Shown: positions 26,236-35,520 of the stretch, piece after piece
Layout of the letters: each line of letters opens with the position of its first letter
How positions within the stretch are numbered: the first letter of the stretch is position 1
Source of the DNA: Parabacteroides sp. An277
GTDB taxonomy: Bacteria > Bacteroidota > Bacteroidia > Bacteroidales > Tannerellaceae
Reading direction: 5' to 3'
Assembly: GCF_002159645.1 (NCBI RefSeq)
Contig: NZ_NFJB01000001.1
Coordinates: 124,001-188,000, forward strand
Length of the DNA stretch: 64,000 bases
Program-made: the position numbers and the translations under genes
Notes under the pieces: generated by a model
Databases searched by the model: none
The model's input: only the letters and a program-made list of their open reading frames with translations
What the model was told of the DNA's origin: nothing

Positions 26236-26853
26236 ATGGCTATAAAGTTTCAATATAACAAAACATCACTTCAGCAATTGGAAAAGCAGCTGAAGATGCG
26301 TGAACGGTCGCTCCCTACGATTAAAAGCAAGGAGAGTGCGCTGCGTATCGAGGTAAAGCGTACCAAAGACGAAGTGAATAAGTTGGAACTTCAGCTGGAA
26401 CAAGAGATTCAGAGCTATGAGCACATGGTGGCTTTATGGAACGAGTTCGATCCTGCCTTAATCCGGGTGAAAGACGTTACTTTGGCTACCAAAAAGATTG
26501 CAGGGGTGATTGTCCCGGTCTTAGACGAGATACAGTTTGAGATAGGACGTTACAGCCTCTTTAGCTCCCCTTCGTGGTTTACCGATGGCATCGACTTGCT
26601 GAAGAAACTAGCACGTACGGGTATCGAGGCTGAATTCTCTACCATGAAGCTGGAGTTGTTGGAACATGCCCGGAAGAAGACTACTCAGAAGGTGAACCTC
26701 TTCGAGAAGGTACAGATTCCGGGATACAAGGATGCAATCCGTAAAGTGAAACGCTTTATGGAAGATGAGGAGAGCCTTTCGAAGTCTTCGCAGAAGATTA
26801 TGAGGGCGAACCAAGAGAAACGTAAAGCTAAGACAGAGGAGGCAAGCGTATGA
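26236..26853 (+). CDS. atpD: V-type ATPase subunit D
   Basis: A 205-residue central-stalk subunit starting MAIKFQYNKTSLQQLEKQLK. Two long coiled-coil arms, at the start (KMRERSLPTIKSKESALRIEVKR) and the end (DAIRKVKRFMEDEE), fit the rotor shaft that turns inside the head. A longer in-frame start at 26191 would reach into the repeat-array gap and is not needed. The stop overlaps subunit I's start by 4 bp (ATGA). Confidence 0.88.
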   Translation: MAIKFQYNKTSLQQLEKQLKMRERSLPTIKSKESALRIEVKRTKDEVNKLELQLEQEIQSYEHMVALWNEFDPALIRVKDVTLATKKIAGVIVPVLDEIQFEIGRYSLFSSPSWFTDGIDLLKKLARTGIEAEFSTMKLELLEHARKKTTQKVNLFEKVQIPGYKDAIRKVKRFMEDEESLSKSSQKIMRANQEKRKAKTEEASV

Positions 26854-28664
26854 TAGTAAAAATGAGTAAATATGCCTTCATGGTATATCATAAAGAGTAC
26901 GATGCGTTCCTGAAGGAATTGCGGGAATTGGGCGTCTTACATGTCAAAGAGATTAACTCGATTAAGGACAATGCCGACCTACAAACGTTACTGGCAATGC
27001 GGAGACGCCTTGCTTCGGCGTTGCGCTTCTGCGCGGGTCTAAACAAGCAGTCTAAAAGGGTGTTGGCTCTGGGGCATGCAGACAAGGAACAGGGCTTACG
27101 GCTGGCTGAAGAGTTGGAGGCTCTACAGGAAAAGAAACTCAAGCTCATGACCCAGAAGGCCGCCCTCGAAAAGGATATGGCTTATATGGATATATGGGGT
27201 GATTTCGACTTCACGAATATTCGTCTTCTCCGGGATGCAGGATATGCGGTGGACTTCTATAGTTGCCCTACGTCGCACTACGAACCTAAGTGGGGCGAAG
27301 AGTATAATGCTTTCTTGGTGAACAATGTACAATCAGTAACCTACTTCGTCACTGTGACCAAGGTCGGTACTCCTATCGAGGTCGATGCCGAACGTGCTAA
27401 GATGCCGGCTAAAGGACTCAAAGAGCTTCAGGCCGACTACTCACAATTGATTGCTGCGACGAAGGATTTAGAGGAAGAGATGGATGTCTTCGCGGCCCAG
27501 CATTACAATGACTTCGTAGAGGCGGACAAGCTCATTCAAGACGAGTTTAACTACCAAAACGCATGGGCACAGACGGACCACGAAGCAGCAGACCGCTTGC
27601 TCATCTTGGAGGGGTTCGTCCCGTCTGAGGAGGCTCAGTCGCTCGAACAAGCACTCGCGGCTAAGGGGTATTATTACCAACCGTTGGAAATCAACGAGGA
27701 GGAACCTGTCCCCATTAAGCTACGTAACAATGCCTTCTCGCGTCTCTTCGAACCGATCACACGTATGTTCTCCCTTCCGAATTATACAGAGTTCGACCCG
27801 ACACCTTTCTTCGCTCCCTTCTTCATGCTCTTCTTTGGGCTTTGTTTTGGTGATGGTGGATATGGGTTGTTGGTCATATTGGTCTGTGCTTACTTCAAAA
27901 GGAAGGCGAGCCAGCAGGTCAAGGACTATCTTTCCCTCTTCCAATATTTCGGATTGGCAGCACTCATCGTGGGTACGTGTACAGGGTCTATATTCGGTGT
28001 GGCGTTGGCTACAGTACCTGCGTTGGCAGCCGTTAAGGACTACTTCGTCAGCAGTGATAATCTCATGACTTTCTCTATCATTATAGGGTTGGTACAGATT
28101 GTATTCGGGAAGACAGTGGCAGCTCTTAAGACCATGCAACAAAAGGGCACGAAGTATGGCATCGCTCCTATGGCATGGGTCTTTGTCATCATTGCGTTAC
28201 TCTGTGCATTAGGGCTCCCCATGCTCCACGTCCAGCTTCCTTCTATGGTTGTGAACGTATGCTTTGGTATCGCAGGGTTGGGGCTCATCGTGGCCTTCCT
28301 CTACAACTCACCAGGGAAGAATGTCTTCCTCAATCTGGGGACAGGACTCTGGAACACGTACAACATGGCCTCTGGTCTATTAGGGGATACTCTTTCCTAT
28401 ATTCGTCTGTTTGCTATCGGACTTACCGGGTCTATCCTGGGAGGTGTATTTAACTCGTTGGCCATAGACATGACGGAGGGCATGAACGTCTTCTTGCGCA
28501 TCATCGTGATGCTCCTTATACTCTTGTTGGGACATGCCATTAACTTTGGTCTTTGCACCATAAGCTCATTGGTACATCCGCTACGTTTGATCTTCGTTGA
28601 ATACTATAAGAATGCCGAGTTCGAAGGTGGCGGTAAGGATTACCAGCCCTTCAAGAAGGCATAA
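26850..28664 (+). CDS. atpI: V-type ATPase membrane subunit I (a-like)
   Basis: A 604-residue protein with the two-part layout of subunit I. The cytoplasmic N-terminal half (1-300) has coiled-coil segments. The C-terminal half has multiple membrane helices starting near PTPFFAPFFMLFFGLCFGDGGYG, with the channel-forming LGDTLSYIRLFAIGLTGSILG segment (essential Arg in YIRLFA) and a final VHPLRLIFVEYYKNAEFEGGG. It carries the ion half-channels against the K ring. Start at 26850 by the ATGA overlap; MSKYAFM four codons later is possible. Confidence 0.92.
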   Translation: MIVKMSKYAFMVYHKEYDAFLKELRELGVLHVKEINSIKDNADLQTLLAMRRRLASALRFCAGLNKQSKRVLALGHADKEQGLRLAEELEALQEKKLKLMTQKAALEKDMAYMDIWGDFDFTNIRLLRDAGYAVDFYSCPTSHYEPKWGEEYNAFLVNNVQSVTYFVTVTKVGTPIEVDAERAKMPAKGLKELQADYSQLIAATKDLEEEMDVFAAQHYNDFVEADKLIQDEFNYQNAWAQTDHEAADRLLILEGFVPSEEAQSLEQALAAKGYYYQPLEINEEEPVPIKLRNNAFSRLFEPITRMFSLPNYTEFDPTPFFAPFFMLFFGLCFGDGGYGLLVILVCAYFKRKASQQVKDYLSLFQYFGLAALIVGTCTGSIFGVALATVPALAAVKDYFVSSDNLMTFSIIIGLVQIVFGKTVAALKTMQQKGTKYGIAPMAWVFVIIALLCALGLPMLHVQLPSMVVNVCFGIAGLGLIVAFLYNSPGKNVFLNLGTGLWNTYNMASGLLGDTLSYIRLFAIGLTGSILGGVFNSLAIDMTEGMNVFLRIIVMLLILLLGHAINFGLCTISSLVHPLRLIFVEYYKNAEFEGGGKDYQPFKKA

Positions 28665-28710
28665 AGGGGAAACCCACAAACAGGAACAATAACAAATAAT
28701 AATAACATAA

Positions 28711-29175
<465 letters not shown>

Positions 29176-29210
29176 AGGTGTTCATGGATAGAATAAACGG
29201 ATTGCAGTGG

Positions 29211-29238
29211 GGGCGGACAGTGTCCGCCCTTATTTTTT
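29211..29238 (+). terminator. Terminator of the V-ATPase operon
   Basis: A 9-bp perfect stem, GGGCGGACA with TGTCCGCCC, is followed by TTATTTTTT on the plus strand, 36 bp after the subunit K stop. Confidence 0.88.
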
Positions 29239-29267
29239 GGTCGCCGGTCACGATGGGCGGCGGTTAC

Positions 29268-29292
29268 AAAAAAAGGCGGATGTGAATCCGCC
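29268..29292 (-). terminator. Terminator of the HU-like gene
   Basis: Stem GGCGGAT with ATCCGCC (29275-29292), followed on the minus strand by seven T residues (29268-29274). It faces the V-ATPase terminator between convergent genes. Confidence 0.8.
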
Positions 29293-29340
29293 CTTATAAT
29301 GACCCTTGATTATGGGTTATTAAGAGATAGGGGTCTCTCC

Positions 29341-30078
29341 CTATATCAGGGTAATCTTCTCTGGATATTCGATGACTCTTTCCTCCTCGAGGATGCCTTC
29401 CTCTTCGTCATAATAGGTCTTGAAGCGGAGGGTATATGACCCTTCTGTCAGGTCCTCTACCATCTTAAACAATACCTTATTAGGCTCATTCAATGTGATG
29501 CTTGCGTCATCGACTACTTCAGGTATACCGGAGTCAGGTTCCAACTCTATCGTGCCCTTACCTACACCTCCTGCACCCACGAGCTTGATACCCCTACCAT
29601 CTACTTCCGCATAGCTACTGCGGTTCACCTGGTTAGGTGTTTTAGAGTACAGGTCGCATACTGCCGTGATGGCGGGTCCTTCCCCTGTGCCATCCTTGTT
29701 TACGACCAACTGTACGGAATTAGCAGCATCCTTCATGGCTTGCTTCGGCGTGAATAGAATCTTCGGTGTCTTGAGCGCTTTAGAAGCAGTTACATCATCC
29801 TTCTTATCCATCATCTTCGAGGGTACAACAAGACGAAGTGAACCCAACTCACCCAAGTCTACATTCCTCCCCTCGGACAATGCCTCACAGATAATATTAG
29901 TCATACTGGTAAGTGCATTTTGAACATCACCAGCGGTCAAAGAGGTTTCCCTCTCAATACGTTTTTTAAGTGTTTCCACACTTACTTTGGATTGTGCAAT
30001 AGGCTGCGCATAATACACTTGTTGTCCCTTACGTTCACCTACATTTAAAATCTTACTTTTGATTTCAAATTTTATCAT
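29341..30078 (-). CDS. HU-like DNA-binding protein with C-terminal Ig-like domain
   Basis: A 245-residue protein. The N-terminal 125 residues follow the Bacteroidetes HU-type pattern: RKGQQVYYAQPIAQSKVSVETLKKRIERETSLTAGDV, NIICEALSEGRNVDLGELGSLRLVVPSK and FTPKQAMKDAANSV. A middle segment (NRSSYAEVDGRGIKLVGAGGVG) leads to a C-terminal domain of the DUF4469/Ig-like type, ending in TLRFKTYYDEEEG. Related proteins bind DNA; the tail's role is unknown. Two further copies occur here (52340-52951, and a fragment at 43176-43346), each also preceded by a palindrome array, which suggests self-regulation. Confidence 0.85.
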   Translation of the reverse strand: MIKFEIKSKILNVGERKGQQVYYAQPIAQSKVSVETLKKRIERETSLTAGDVQNALTSMTNIICEALSEGRNVDLGELGSLRLVVPSKMMDKKDDVTASKALKTPKILFTPKQAMKDAANSVQLVVNKDGTGEGPAITAVCDLYSKTPNQVNRSSYAEVDGRGIKLVGAGGVGKGTIELEPDSGIPEVVDDASITLNEPNKVLFKMVEDLTEGSYTLRFKTYYDEEEGILEEERVIEYPEKITLI

Positions 30079-30136
30079 AGCTTACCACATTTAAATTGTT
30101 TATAAAATCATATATTACTTCCTTCGTAAGGCTAAT

Positions 30137-30250
30137 ACTCACGCGTGAGTATCCCTAAATAAGATGCACGCGTGGGGTACTGTTATGACCCACGCGTGGG
30201 GTCCAATGCATATCCACGCGTGGGTATTTATAACACCCCACGCGTGGGGT
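30137..30250. repeat. 24-bp phased palindrome array upstream of the first HU-like gene (5 units)
   Basis: ACGCGT cores lie at 30141, 30168, 30192, 30216 and 30240, a 24-bp step (27 for the first). The outermost copies are perfect palindromes with different arms: ACTCACGCGTGAGT (30137-30150) and CCCCACGCGTGGGG (30236-30249). The nearest unit is about 59 bp upstream of the HU-like start codon. Confidence 0.88.
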
Positions 30251-30356
30251 CTTTTCATCATCCTTCATGATATCTTTTTATCATCGCTTAAGGATTACTA
30301 CAAAGGTACTATAATATCTACAAAATCAATCCACAAGGGAGGTATTTTATGGATAT

Positions 30357-30659
30357 TTAACATCCTGTGCCATCCAAGTTACATGCAGGGCCCTCTTCCT
30401 CCATCGTGCGGGACTTCAATCCGGCATCTTCAGGCTTCAGGGTGACCCTTCCGTCTTCCAACACGAAGCAAGGAATACCCACAGCACCTATGCGCTTACA
30501 GGTATCAAAGCAACTGTTCTTGTCTCGCAACCGTAGGAACTCTTTGAGGTACTTCACATGTGTACCTATATCGATTACCTCATACATCGTGTTCCCCTTT
30601 ACTTGTTCCTCTACATACGTGCAGTCGGGGCACGTACCCATTCCATAAATCTTAATCAT
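30357..30659 (-). CDS. Glutaredoxin-related thioredoxin-fold protein
   Basis: A 100-residue cytoplasmic protein starting MIKIYGMGTCPDCTYVEEQ, with a CPDC redox pair (Cys10 and Cys13) at the usual place for a glutaredoxin-like fold, followed by VGIPCFVLEDG holding the cis-Pro. A C-terminal EEGPACNLDGTGC adds two cysteines and could bind a metal or act in dithiol exchange. Substrate unknown. Divergent from metF. Confidence 0.75.
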   Translation of the reverse strand: MIKIYGMGTCPDCTYVEEQVKGNTMYEVIDIGTHVKYLKEFLRLRDKNSCFDTCKRIGAVGIPCFVLEDGRVTLKPEDAGLKSRTMEEEGPACNLDGTGC

Positions 30660-30688
30660 GACAATCTCCTATATATATTAATGTATAA

Positions 30689-30696
30689 CAAAGATA
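30689..30696 (-). promoter_or_regulatory. -7 box of the glutaredoxin-like gene
   Basis: TATCTTTG on the minus strand, about 30 bp before the start at 30659. Confidence 0.55.
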
Positions 30697-30759
30697 GGTA
30701 TTTTCGCATCAGACTGGAAACTTTTCGTGGAAAATCATACGCATCTATAAATATTTTCC

Positions 30760-30767
30760 TACCTTTG
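30760..30767 (+). promoter_or_regulatory. -7 box of metF
   Basis: TACCTTTG, 25 bp before the metF ATG. Confidence 0.55.
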
Positions 30768-30792
30768 TCCTGATAACATAAAATGAAAAGCT

Positions 30793-31743
30793 ATGAACGT
30801 CATTGATTCTATTACAAATAGTACCCAGACGGCATTTACTTTTGAGATATTGCCGCCACTCAAGGGGAACAGCATCCAGAAGGTATATAATGTCATCGAC
30901 AAGCTCCGCGAGTTTGAACCTAAGTATATCAACATCACCTCCCACCATAGTGAATATATCTACAAGCCACAACCCGACGGTAGCCTGCGCAAGGTAAATA
31001 TTCGTAAGCGGCCGGGGTCGGTCGCCATTGCAGCTGCCATACAGAATAAATATGGTATACCTGCCGTCCCTCATATCATCTGCAAGGGATTCACGAAGGA
31101 GGAGACCGAATATGCATTAATAGATTTGAACTTCCTGGGCGTACACAATCTGTTGCTCCTGAGCGGAGATATCAAGACACTCGAAGTAGAGCAGCAACCG
31201 GAACTATACCATGCGCATGCCACCGACCTACAAGGACAGGTAAACCAGTTCAACATGGGTGTGCTATTAGATGGTTCACCAATAGAAGGGATTGATACTC
31301 CGTTCTCGTATGGCATGGCCTGTTACCCTGAGAAGCATGAGGAAGCACCAAACATGGAGTCGGACCTTCATTATGCCAAGATGAAGGTCATGAATGGGGC
31401 CAGTTACCTGGTAACGCAGATGTTCTTCGACAACACGAAGTATTACGACTTCGTCTCACGATGCAGGGCAGAAGGCATCCAAGTACCCATCATACCCGGT
31501 ATCAAACCGATTGTCTTCCGCAATCAATTAACAGTCTTGCCCAGGGTCTTTCGTTCCGATATACCGGAACCCTTAGAGAAGGAGCTTCGTAAATGTAAAA
31601 CAGATGAAGAGGCGAAGGAAGTAGGGGTAGAGTGGAGCATCATGCAATGTAAGGACCTCATGGCACACGAGGTACCCAGTCTCCACTTCTATACCATGAT
31701 GGCATCGGATAGCGTGAGGAGGATAGCAAGCGCTATATACTAA
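30793..31743 (+). CDS. metF: Methylenetetrahydrofolate reductase
   Basis: A 316-residue flavoprotein that reduces 5,10-methylene-THF to 5-methyl-THF for methionine synthesis. The FTFEILPPLKG start carries the catalytic Glu of the family; later motifs are PHIICKGFTKEETEYALIDL, GVHNLLLLSGD and ASYLVTQMFFDN, and the C-terminal LHFYTMMASDSVRRI closes the barrel. Length is normal. Single gene with its own promoter, convergent with the CocE hydrolase. Confidence 0.93.
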   Translation: MNVIDSITNSTQTAFTFEILPPLKGNSIQKVYNVIDKLREFEPKYINITSHHSEYIYKPQPDGSLRKVNIRKRPGSVAIAAAIQNKYGIPAVPHIICKGFTKEETEYALIDLNFLGVHNLLLLSGDIKTLEVEQQPELYHAHATDLQGQVNQFNMGVLLDGSPIEGIDTPFSYGMACYPEKHEEAPNMESDLHYAKMKVMNGASYLVTQMFFDNTKYYDFVSRCRAEGIQVPIIPGIKPIVFRNQLTVLPRVFRSDIPEPLEKELRKCKTDEEAKEVGVEWSIMQCKDLMAHEVPSLHFYTMMASDSVRRIASAIY

Positions 31744-31747
31744 TTGA

Positions 31748-31817
31748 CAATGGACAATGAACAATTGACAATGGGGGTCACTTTAATTGTCAATTGTCAA
31801 TTATCCATTGTCCATTG
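31748..31817. terminator. Long inverted repeat between convergent metF and CocE genes
   Basis: CAATGGACAATG (31748-31759) and CAATTGACAAT (31762-31772) pair with ATTGTCAATTG (31786-31796) and CATTGTCCATTG (31806-31817), with an extra ATTGTCAATT-like copy bulged out. It starts 5 bp after the metF stop and ends 3 bp before the CocE stop, so it probably ends transcripts from both sides. Confidence 0.6.
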
Positions 31818-31819
31818 AA

Positions 31820-33721
31820 TCACTGTTTAACGACCGGCAGGATGACCCGCGATGGCGCATCGGCCTGATGGTAAATGCGGATGCGTTGCTGCATCTCGAA
31901 GTCCTCGGTCGTGCAGGTATATGTATCGATGAAACGCTGTGGGTTGCGGTCGATGATGGGGAACCATGAACTTTGAACCTGAATCATTAAGCGGTGCCCC
32001 GGTAGGAATACATGGGCCACGTCCGGAAGTGTATAGGACACCTCGGTCCGTTCGTTCGGGACGAATGCCTTCGGGTATTCAAAGCTCTCCCTATAACGTC
32101 CCCTAAAGAGTTCACCACGGACCATGAGTTGGTATCCCCCCATGGGATAGTGGCTGTTCTTCAAATAGGACGTAGCCTCTTCAGGATACTTGTAGTTAGC
32201 CGGGAACACATCAATCACTTTGACCATAAAGTCTGCATCCGTACTACTGATGGCTGTCTGCAATTGTACCTCAATAGGACCGGCCAATGTGAGCGTGTCT
32301 TCCAGTATAGGTGAGACGAAGGTCAAGACATCAGGTCGGGACGACGCAAAGCGTTGATCATCCACCATGAACTCCAATGTACGATAGGTAACGGGATTCG
32401 CCGTGAAGGGCACCGGATGCTCCATATCGGAAATATATTCACTGTATGAAGAGGTCTCGGTCGGGGCCATCGTGGAGACCTTCCCTCCTTCATGAAGATA
32501 GAACGGAGTAGGGGATATAGAGGGAGCAGGCCACTCGTCCATGAACTCCCACCGGTTCGCACCCGTATGGAAGACACTGACCCTATGTGAGGGCTTCTCG
32601 CCCTTCCCCTCGAGGTAATACCGGAAGAAAGGGTACTCGATGTGGTCCTTGTAATAGGCCGAGGTACTCTCCCCAAAATAGATGTTGCCGAAACCCTCGA
32701 AGGAACGCCGTGTCCAGGCACCATGCCACCAAGGGCCAAATGCTAAATAGAGTTCGGTCTCCGGAGATTGAGTCTTAATAGCCTTGTATGTATGCCAGGC
32801 ACCATAACAGTCCTCGGAGTCGAAGAGTCCCCCCGTTACGAGGACAGCCGGACGTATATTATAACAAGCCTTGCGGGCATCGCGTGCTTGCCAGAAGGAG
32901 TCATAATGAGGATGCTCCCGGATGCTATTCCAGAGTGTCTCGGTAGTATCGTTGACCAAGAGGTCCGCATCACGAAAGGTGCCCAGGGCGAGGAAATCGG
33001 TATAGACGTCATGCTTCACGATAGAGTCCATCACACCCTCACCTTGATGTCGCCCTTCGAGCCACGGTAAGAAGTTAGTGGTTTGCAAGAAGGTAAAAGC
33101 CCCATTGTGATGGCGATCGTCACCCAAGAACCAATCTGTCACAGGACCCTGAGGCGACACGGCCTTGAGGGCAGGGTGATTAGAGGCCGCCGTCATGGTT
33201 GCCTGAAACCCATCGTAGCTGATACCCCATGTCCCCACCCGCTGGTTACTATGGGTGTTGTGGATGAGCCATTCAATCGTATCATAGGTATCTGTAGATT
33301 CATCGATAGCCTTACCCTTCATGCGGTCCGGGTGCAAGGGACGAACCTGTACGAACTCACCCTCGCTATGATGGCGACCGCGGATATCCTGGAACACCAA
33401 GATATAGTTATGCATGAGGTACTGTTTCATGCTACCATCGAAGTCCTTCACGCTCCTATTAAACCCATCCCCATAAGGCGCGCATGAGTAAGGAGTACGC
33501 ATCATGAGGATCGGATGCCGCTCCCCATTATCCTTCGGCTCGTAGATAGCGGTATAGAGCTTGACGCCATCCCGCATAGGAATCATCACTTCCCGCTTTG
33601 TATAATGCTGCTTGGCCTTCATCTCCAAGCTATCTACCGGTTCATGACTCTTTTGGGCAAGTGCTGTTAGCCCCGCGAAGCCCATCGCGGCGGCCAATAA
33701 GATAAGTCTGCTATACTTCAT
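31820..33721 (-). CDS. CocE/NonD family hydrolase (X-Pro dipeptidyl-peptidase S15 type)
   Basis: A 633-residue exported alpha/beta hydrolase with a signal peptide (LILLAAAMGFAGLTALAQ). VMIPMRDGVKLYTAIYEP opens the catalytic domain, QDIRGRHHSEGEF gives the oxyanion region, and GTWGISYDGFQA holds nucleophile Ser168. The C-terminal third is the jelly-roll X-Pro dipeptidase domain (VKVIDVFPANY, LPDVAHVFLPGHRLMIQVQSSWFP). Family members cleave X-Pro peptides or esters such as glutaryl-acylases; the substrate is not clear. It lies 2 bp after the upstream lipoprotein gene, likely one transcript. Confidence 0.87.
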   Translation of the reverse strand: MKYSRLILLAAAMGFAGLTALAQKSHEPVDSLEMKAKQHYTKREVMIPMRDGVKLYTAIYEPKDNGERHPILMMRTPYSCAPYGDGFNRSVKDFDGSMKQYLMHNYILVFQDIRGRHHSEGEFVQVRPLHPDRMKGKAIDESTDTYDTIEWLIHNTHSNQRVGTWGISYDGFQATMTAASNHPALKAVSPQGPVTDWFLGDDRHHNGAFTFLQTTNFLPWLEGRHQGEGVMDSIVKHDVYTDFLALGTFRDADLLVNDTTETLWNSIREHPHYDSFWQARDARKACYNIRPAVLVTGGLFDSEDCYGAWHTYKAIKTQSPETELYLAFGPWWHGAWTRRSFEGFGNIYFGESTSAYYKDHIEYPFFRYYLEGKGEKPSHRVSVFHTGANRWEFMDEWPAPSISPTPFYLHEGGKVSTMAPTETSSYSEYISDMEHPVPFTANPVTYRTLEFMVDDQRFASSRPDVLTFVSPILEDTLTLAGPIEVQLQTAISSTDADFMVKVIDVFPANYKYPEEATSYLKNSHYPMGGYQLMVRGELFRGRYRESFEYPKAFVPNERTEVSYTLPDVAHVFLPGHRLMIQVQSSWFPIIDRNPQRFIDTYTCTTEDFEMQQRIRIYHQADAPSRVILPVVKQ

Positions 33722-33723
33722 GA

Positions 33724-34560
33724 TTATTCTTGATTAGGATTCATCTTCTCGTTTAGATAAGCTATGCGCTTAAGGGCCTTACGCTTCATCTCTACCATCT
33801 GATGAATATCCGTAAGGGCAGAGGCTAAATGATAGGTAGCCACGAGTGCTTTCTTATCGGCGTCGGCCATATAAATGATGTAGGGTTTGCCTCCTTTATA
33901 TTCTACCTTGATACGTTCCTTTGCATGGTCGTAGACGAACTTAATGGCTTCCCGTCCGTGATCACCTTTATATGTGACCACCTCCGTAGTAGCTCCCATG
34001 TCCTGGAAATGGTAGTTGACGCCTCCGTCATACGGTATAGAGGCAGTCTCGGCGAAGAGGCCCTCCGATGTACTCAGTTTAATAGATGTATGATCAATAG
34101 GGCGTGACCCATAATAGACACTGGCTATGTACATCTCCCCATTCTCATCTACGCCACTCCTCACATAGCAACGTTGGACATTACGCTCAATCGTTTGTCC
34201 CTTCCAGATATAGTGTCCTATCTCCTCATAGAGGGTATCCTTTTCAAAGGTGAAACCCGCCTTCAAGGAGTCCGCCTCGTGGAGACGAATAGGCATTAGG
34301 CTGTCGCAAAAGGCTATGTTTCGAGTGGCTTCTTTGAGGTCGACTTCGCGCATCAGGGTAAGCGCATCTCTCAGTATACTATACTCTTTGGGGTACTTCG
34401 CCCGCAGACTGTCTATCTCCGTACGGGCTGCAAAGAACTCATTCCGTTCGTAGTGGGCACGGGCTTTGTCTAAGTGTAGCTGTGCCTCCTTCGCGGACTG
34501 GTTGCATCCTCCCATGAGGGTTGCCACCAGCATACATGCAATCGTTTTCTTCATATTCAT
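33724..34560 (-). CDS. Uncharacterised lipoprotein upstream of the CocE hydrolase
   Basis: A 278-residue lipoprotein; the signal ends LMGGC (lipobox). An N-terminal helical repeat-like part (LHLDKARAHYERNEFFAARTEIDSLRAKYP) resembles a TPR, followed by a beta-rich middle (NVQRCYVRSGVDENGEMYIASVYYG) and a helical, lysine-rich C-terminal region (HQMVEMKRKALKRIAYLNEKM). I recognise it only as a conserved Bacteroidales hypothetical protein. It is co-transcribed with the hydrolase by spacing, so it may hold or assist that enzyme at the membrane; this is a guess. Confidence 0.7.
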   Translation of the reverse strand: MNMKKTIACMLVATLMGGCNQSAKEAQLHLDKARAHYERNEFFAARTEIDSLRAKYPKEYSILRDALTLMREVDLKEATRNIAFCDSLMPIRLHEADSLKAGFTFEKDTLYEEIGHYIWKGQTIERNVQRCYVRSGVDENGEMYIASVYYGSRPIDHTSIKLSTSEGLFAETASIPYDGGVNYHFQDMGATTEVVTYKGDHGREAIKFVYDHAKERIKVEYKGGKPYIIYMADADKKALVATYHLASALTDIHQMVEMKRKALKRIAYLNEKMNPNQE

Positions 34561-34576
34561 TCATTATTTATGTTTG

Positions 34577-34584
34577 CAAAGGTA
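34577..34584 (-). promoter_or_regulatory. -7 box of the lipoprotein-CocE operon
   Basis: TACCTTTG on the minus strand, 16 bp before the lipoprotein start. Confidence 0.6.
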
Positions 34585-34707
34585 CGTTATAATTGGGTAA
34601 TACCCACCCGGATTCACCTAAAAACTTAGCTAATGGGAAAAGAAATACCGGAAAGGAGGGAACGCTCCAGCAAGAAAGCGAGTAGTCATAGCTGGTTATC
34701 CGCTACG

Positions 34708-34732
34708 AAAAAGGGAACCCGTTAGAGTTCCC
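34708..34732 (-). terminator. Terminator overlapping the end of the C-GCAxxG-C-C gene
   Basis: GGGAAC (34713-34718) pairs with GTTCCC (34727-34732); on the minus strand five T residues follow (34708-34712). The stem includes the last codons of the gene. Confidence 0.75.
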
Positions 34733-35195
34733 CTTTCAACATCTTCCCAGCGATACGGGCAGCGGTCGCGACGTACCGGCTACAGGGTCGCTTGGCATAA
34801 TATGCGGCGGTGCGGAGGGAGGGCGAGGGGTCTGTCTTGGCTGCCTCGGCCGCGGGTAACAGTTCCCGGCAGACGAGGGTCCCATACTGCTCTCGGAACG
34901 CGCCTCCTACCCGTTGCACCATGGCATAATTGCGGGTGCGGGCCTCTTGGTCTGCCGGATCTTCTACCGGGCAATAGAAGCCCGCGAGCATGACCATCGC
35001 ACTTACCGTGCCGCAGGTCTCGCGCATACGTCCCATGCCTCCCCCGAAGGAGACGGACATCTTCTTCGCCAATTCGAAATCCAACCCGACAATATCAGCA
35101 AACGCCAGGAATACCGACTGCGCGCAGTTATAGCCGGATTCGAAGTTACCCACGGCTATTTTCACCCGTTCCTCTATGTCAAAGTCCTTCATCAT
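34722..35195 (-). CDS. C-GCAxxG-C-C family protein (putative redox protein)
   Basis: A 157-residue protein with the family pattern: NFESGYNCAQSVFLAF (first Cys), FGGGMGRMRETCGTVSAMVMLAG (second Cys in the Gly-rich stretch), a further Cys in GFYCPVED and pairs near LVCRELL and RPCSRYV. The family is thought to be redox-active or metal-binding from its conserved cysteines; no reaction is established. It is 11 bp after the Dabb gene and 3' of serB, so the three probably form one operon. Confidence 0.85.
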   Translation of the reverse strand: MMKDFDIEERVKIAVGNFESGYNCAQSVFLAFADIVGLDFELAKKMSVSFGGGMGRMRETCGTVSAMVMLAGFYCPVEDPADQEARTRNYAMVQRVGGAFREQYGTLVCRELLPAAEAAKTDPSPSLRTAAYYAKRPCSRYVATAARIAGKMLKGEL

Positions 35196-35206
35196 ACGCG
35201 TCTGTA

Positions 35207-35509
35207 TTAGTATTCATAATCAACGCATGCGCGGTCTGCCTTCACCGGGCCGATAATACCCTTGGCTACGGCTACATGTTCCGGGTGATTGGCATACGTG
35301 TTGACATCGGCCAGGGTGTCCAGCTCCGTGAGGAGGAGGAGGTCCCAAGTCTCGTCCGGGTTCATGTTGAAGTGCACCTCTATGCGACGGAGCACGCTGA
35401 TTTTCTCTTTTAGAGCCTCGAGGCGGGTCTTGATCTCCACCATCTTGGCCTCCTTGGCTGCGGGAGTGTCGAACTCCTTCAGCTTGAACATAACGATGTG
35501 TCTTACCAT
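35207..35509 (-). CDS. Dabb family protein (stress-responsive alpha/beta barrel)
   Basis: A 100-residue single-domain protein starting MVRHIVMFKLKEF, with the dimeric A/B barrel pattern ending YANHPEHVAVAKGIIGPVKADRACVDYEY. Such proteins are dimeric; some are enzymes or cofactor binders, but most are unassigned. It sits 11 bp after serB. Confidence 0.88.
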   Translation of the reverse strand: MVRHIVMFKLKEFDTPAAKEAKMVEIKTRLEALKEKISVLRRIEVHFNMNPDETWDLLLLTELDTLADVNTYANHPEHVAVAKGIIGPVKADRACVDYEY

Positions 35510-35520
35510 ATATAATCTAT

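Noticed and set aside
30164-30445. Frame reading MHAWG at 8-residue steps
   Set aside because: It is only the translation of the 24-bp palindrome array upstream of the HU-like gene.
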